Positions 6,466-7,123 of a stretch of DNA of 7,123 nt are shown one piece after another. Origin of the DNA: Bacteroidota bacterium. GTDB taxonomy: Bacteria > Bacteroidota > Bacteroidia > Chitinophagales > Chitinophagaceae. Under the pieces are notes generated by a model that was not told where the DNA came from, made no database searches, and was given only the letters and a program-made list of their open reading frames with translations. Numbering within the stretch: position 1 is the stretch's first letter; each line of letters starts with the position of its first letter. The position numbers were made by a program, and so were the translations under genes. The stretch spans positions 1 through 7,123 of the forward strand of contig JAFAGE010000203.1 in the NCBI GenBank assembly GCA_023423015.1, given 5' to 3'.

Positions 6466-6517
6466 GATGGCAGACGTGAGATGGCAGACGTGAGACGGCA
6501 GACGGCAGACGGCAGTC
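6455..6517 (+). repeat. Tandem heptamer array, pattern ABABABAAA'
   Basis: Nine contiguous heptamers. A is GGCAGAC and B is GTGAGAT, or GTGAGAC in its third copy. Order: three 14-bp AB units (6455-6468, 6469-6482, 6483-6496), then A (6497-6503), A (6504-6510) and a variant GGCAGTC (6511-6517). A and B themselves share GnnAGAn, so both may derive from one ancestral heptamer. The array includes the nnr stop codon (6463-6465) and fills much of the 112-bp gap before the DinB-like gene. There are no spacers, so it is not CRISPR. Confidence 0.9.
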
Positions 6518-6524
6518 GTGCTGG

Positions 6525-6542
6525 AGGGCGAGGGCGAGGGCG
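6525..6542 (+). repeat. Tandem hexamer (AGGGCG)x3
   Basis: Three exact copies of AGGGCG follow the heptamer array after a 7-bp gap, with a decayed continuation (CAGGCGG) to about 6549. Together with the heptamers this makes nearly 95 bp of simple sequence. The remaining 6550-6577 is AT-rich and must hold the leader of the DinB-like gene; CTAATTTG (6566-6573) resembles a -7 box only loosely. Confidence 0.75.
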
Positions 6543-6577
6543 CAGGCGGAAAGCGAATTAAAACCTAATTTGTTACA

Positions 6578-7042
6578 ATGGTGAATAAACAGCTGGATAA
6601 TCTTCGCAGAACACGCGCTTATATGTGCGACTTTATAAAAGACCTTTCGCTGGAAAAGCTGAACAGGATTCCGCATGGTTTTAACAACAACATCATCTGG
6701 AACCTTGGACACCTGGTAGCGGCGCAACAGTCGATCTGTTATACAAAGGGCGGACTACCCTCCACACTGAGTAATCCATTACTCGATTCTTTCAAACCGG
6801 GCTCACGTCCCGAGCGGTTCTTTGATAACGATAAAGTGGATGAAGTAAAGTTGCTCATGATGACGTCTGTCGACAATCTTAAGAGAGATTATGAAGCCGG
6901 AACTCTTCAGGCATTCACACCATGGACAAACCGCTATGGAAATATTCTGAACAACATTGACGAAGCCATTGCTAACCTGATTTTACACGAAGGCCTGCAC
7001 CTGGGAGTGGTTTCGTCAATTAAAAAATTGGTGCAAAAGTAA
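6578..7042 (+). CDS. DinB/YfiT-like putative metal-dependent protein
   Basis: A 154-residue cytosolic protein of the DinB/YfiT four-helix-bundle superfamily. The three expected metal ligands are visible: His45 in WNLGHLVAAQQ (41-51), and His137 and His141 in HEGLHLG (137-143). Helices around 3-20, 40-55, 86-107 and 124-153 fit the bundle. Some family members are thiol-S-transferases using bacillithiol, mycothiol or glutathione, while many have no known reaction; nothing here chooses between these. Despite the name, DinB here does not mean DNA polymerase IV. Length is typical and the C-terminus complete. ATG 6578 begins with the first helix. No Shine-Dalgarno is seen. It follows nnr in the same direction but the repeat arrays lie on both sides, so co-transcription is uncertain. 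Confidence 0.85.
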   Translation: MVNKQLDNLRRTRAYMCDFIKDLSLEKLNRIPHGFNNNIIWNLGHLVAAQQSICYTKGGLPSTLSNPLLDSFKPGSRPERFFDNDKVDEVKLLMMTSVDNLKRDYEAGTLQAFTPWTNRYGNILNNIDEAIANLILHEGLHLGVVSSIKKLVQK

Positions 7043-7045
7043 ATA

Positions 7046-7063
7046 CGGCGATGACATTTGCCG
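7046..7063 (+). terminator. Weak hairpin after the DinB-like gene
   Basis: CGGCGA and TTGCCG (7046-7051, 7058-7063) can pair as a 6-bp stem including one G-T pair around a 6-nt loop, three bases after the stop codon. It is followed by pyrimidine-rich repeat sequence, not a run of T, so it is a poor intrinsic terminator and may have no role. Confidence 0.2.
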
Positions 7064-7065
7064 AT

Positions 7066-7123
7066 TCTCACCTTTCACCTCTCACCTCTCACCTTTCACC
7101 TTTCACCTTTCACCTCTCACCTC
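7066..7123 (+). repeat. Tandem heptamer array (TYTCACC)8+, runs off window
   Basis: Eight complete heptamers (7066-7121) plus two bases at the window edge. Every unit is TCTCACC or TTTCACC, the only variation being the second base (order C T C C T T T C), so the array is well homogenised and its true length is unknown. The strand is strictly pyrimidine-rich with a single A per unit. On the other strand the unit reads GTGARAG, which shares GTGAGA with heptamer B of the array upstream of the DinB-like gene. It begins 23 bp after that gene's stop codon. Confidence 0.92.

Noticed and set aside
6437..6727. Minus-strand 96-codon frame across the repeat array
   Set aside because: Half of it is translated repeat (SAVSRLPSHV-like) and the other half is antisense to the DinB-like gene.
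6455..7123. CRISPR array
   Set aside because: Repeats are only 7 bp and directly adjacent, with no spacers, no cas genes and no leader.
1..7123. Defence, toxin-antitoxin or mobile-element system
   Set aside because: No nuclease, toxin, transposase, integrase or phage motif is found in the real genes; the gene set is metabolic, sensory and envelope related.

Overview
The window looks like chromosomal DNA of a member of the Bacteroidota, most likely near the Chitinophagaceae or a related lineage. This is an inference. It rests on the look of the proteins (a membrane histidine kinase with an AHQLGTP H-box, a GT2 enzyme with the LNWNG start, a 2-TM protein next to a small lipoprotein), the near absence of Shine-Dalgarno sequences, candidate TAnnTTTG -7 boxes and intergenic heptamer repeats. 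No rRNA, tRNA, transposase, phage gene or CRISPR is visible. Apart from the repeats the region reads as ordinary core genome.

Layout. Positions 1-832 (minus) hold a family 2 glycosyltransferase whose 3' end lies off the left edge and which appears to start with TTG. A 54-bp divergent spacer leads to an orphan sensor histidine kinase (887-2038, plus). The kinase converges, with one base between stop codons, on a D-2-hydroxyacid (glycerate-type) dehydrogenase (2040-2984, minus). That gene diverges over 43 bp from a glycerate 2-kinase of the DUF4147/MOFRL family (about 3028-4341, plus). The two enzymes form a hydroxypyruvate/D-glycerate/2-phosphoglycerate module. A short spacer with a candidate promoter precedes two overlapping small genes, a two-helix membrane protein (4436-4690) and a Ser/Thr/Asp-rich lipoprotein (4674-4907). 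Then come the bifunctional NAD(P)H-hydrate repair enzyme Nnr (4954-6465) and a DinB/YfiT-like putative metalloprotein (6578-7042).

The most unusual feature is a pair of short tandem heptamer arrays flanking the DinB-like gene. The left array (6455-6517) alternates two related heptamers as ABABABAAA' and supplies the last codons and stop of nnr. The right array (7066 to the window end) is (TYTCACC)8 or more. The two share a GTGARA core on opposite strands, so they lie as inverted repeats around one gene. A separate perfect 18-bp dyad sits in frame inside the glycerate kinase gene.

No clearly new multi-gene system can be argued for. The repeats, the histidine kinase active-site variant and the small membrane/lipoprotein pair are the parts worth following.
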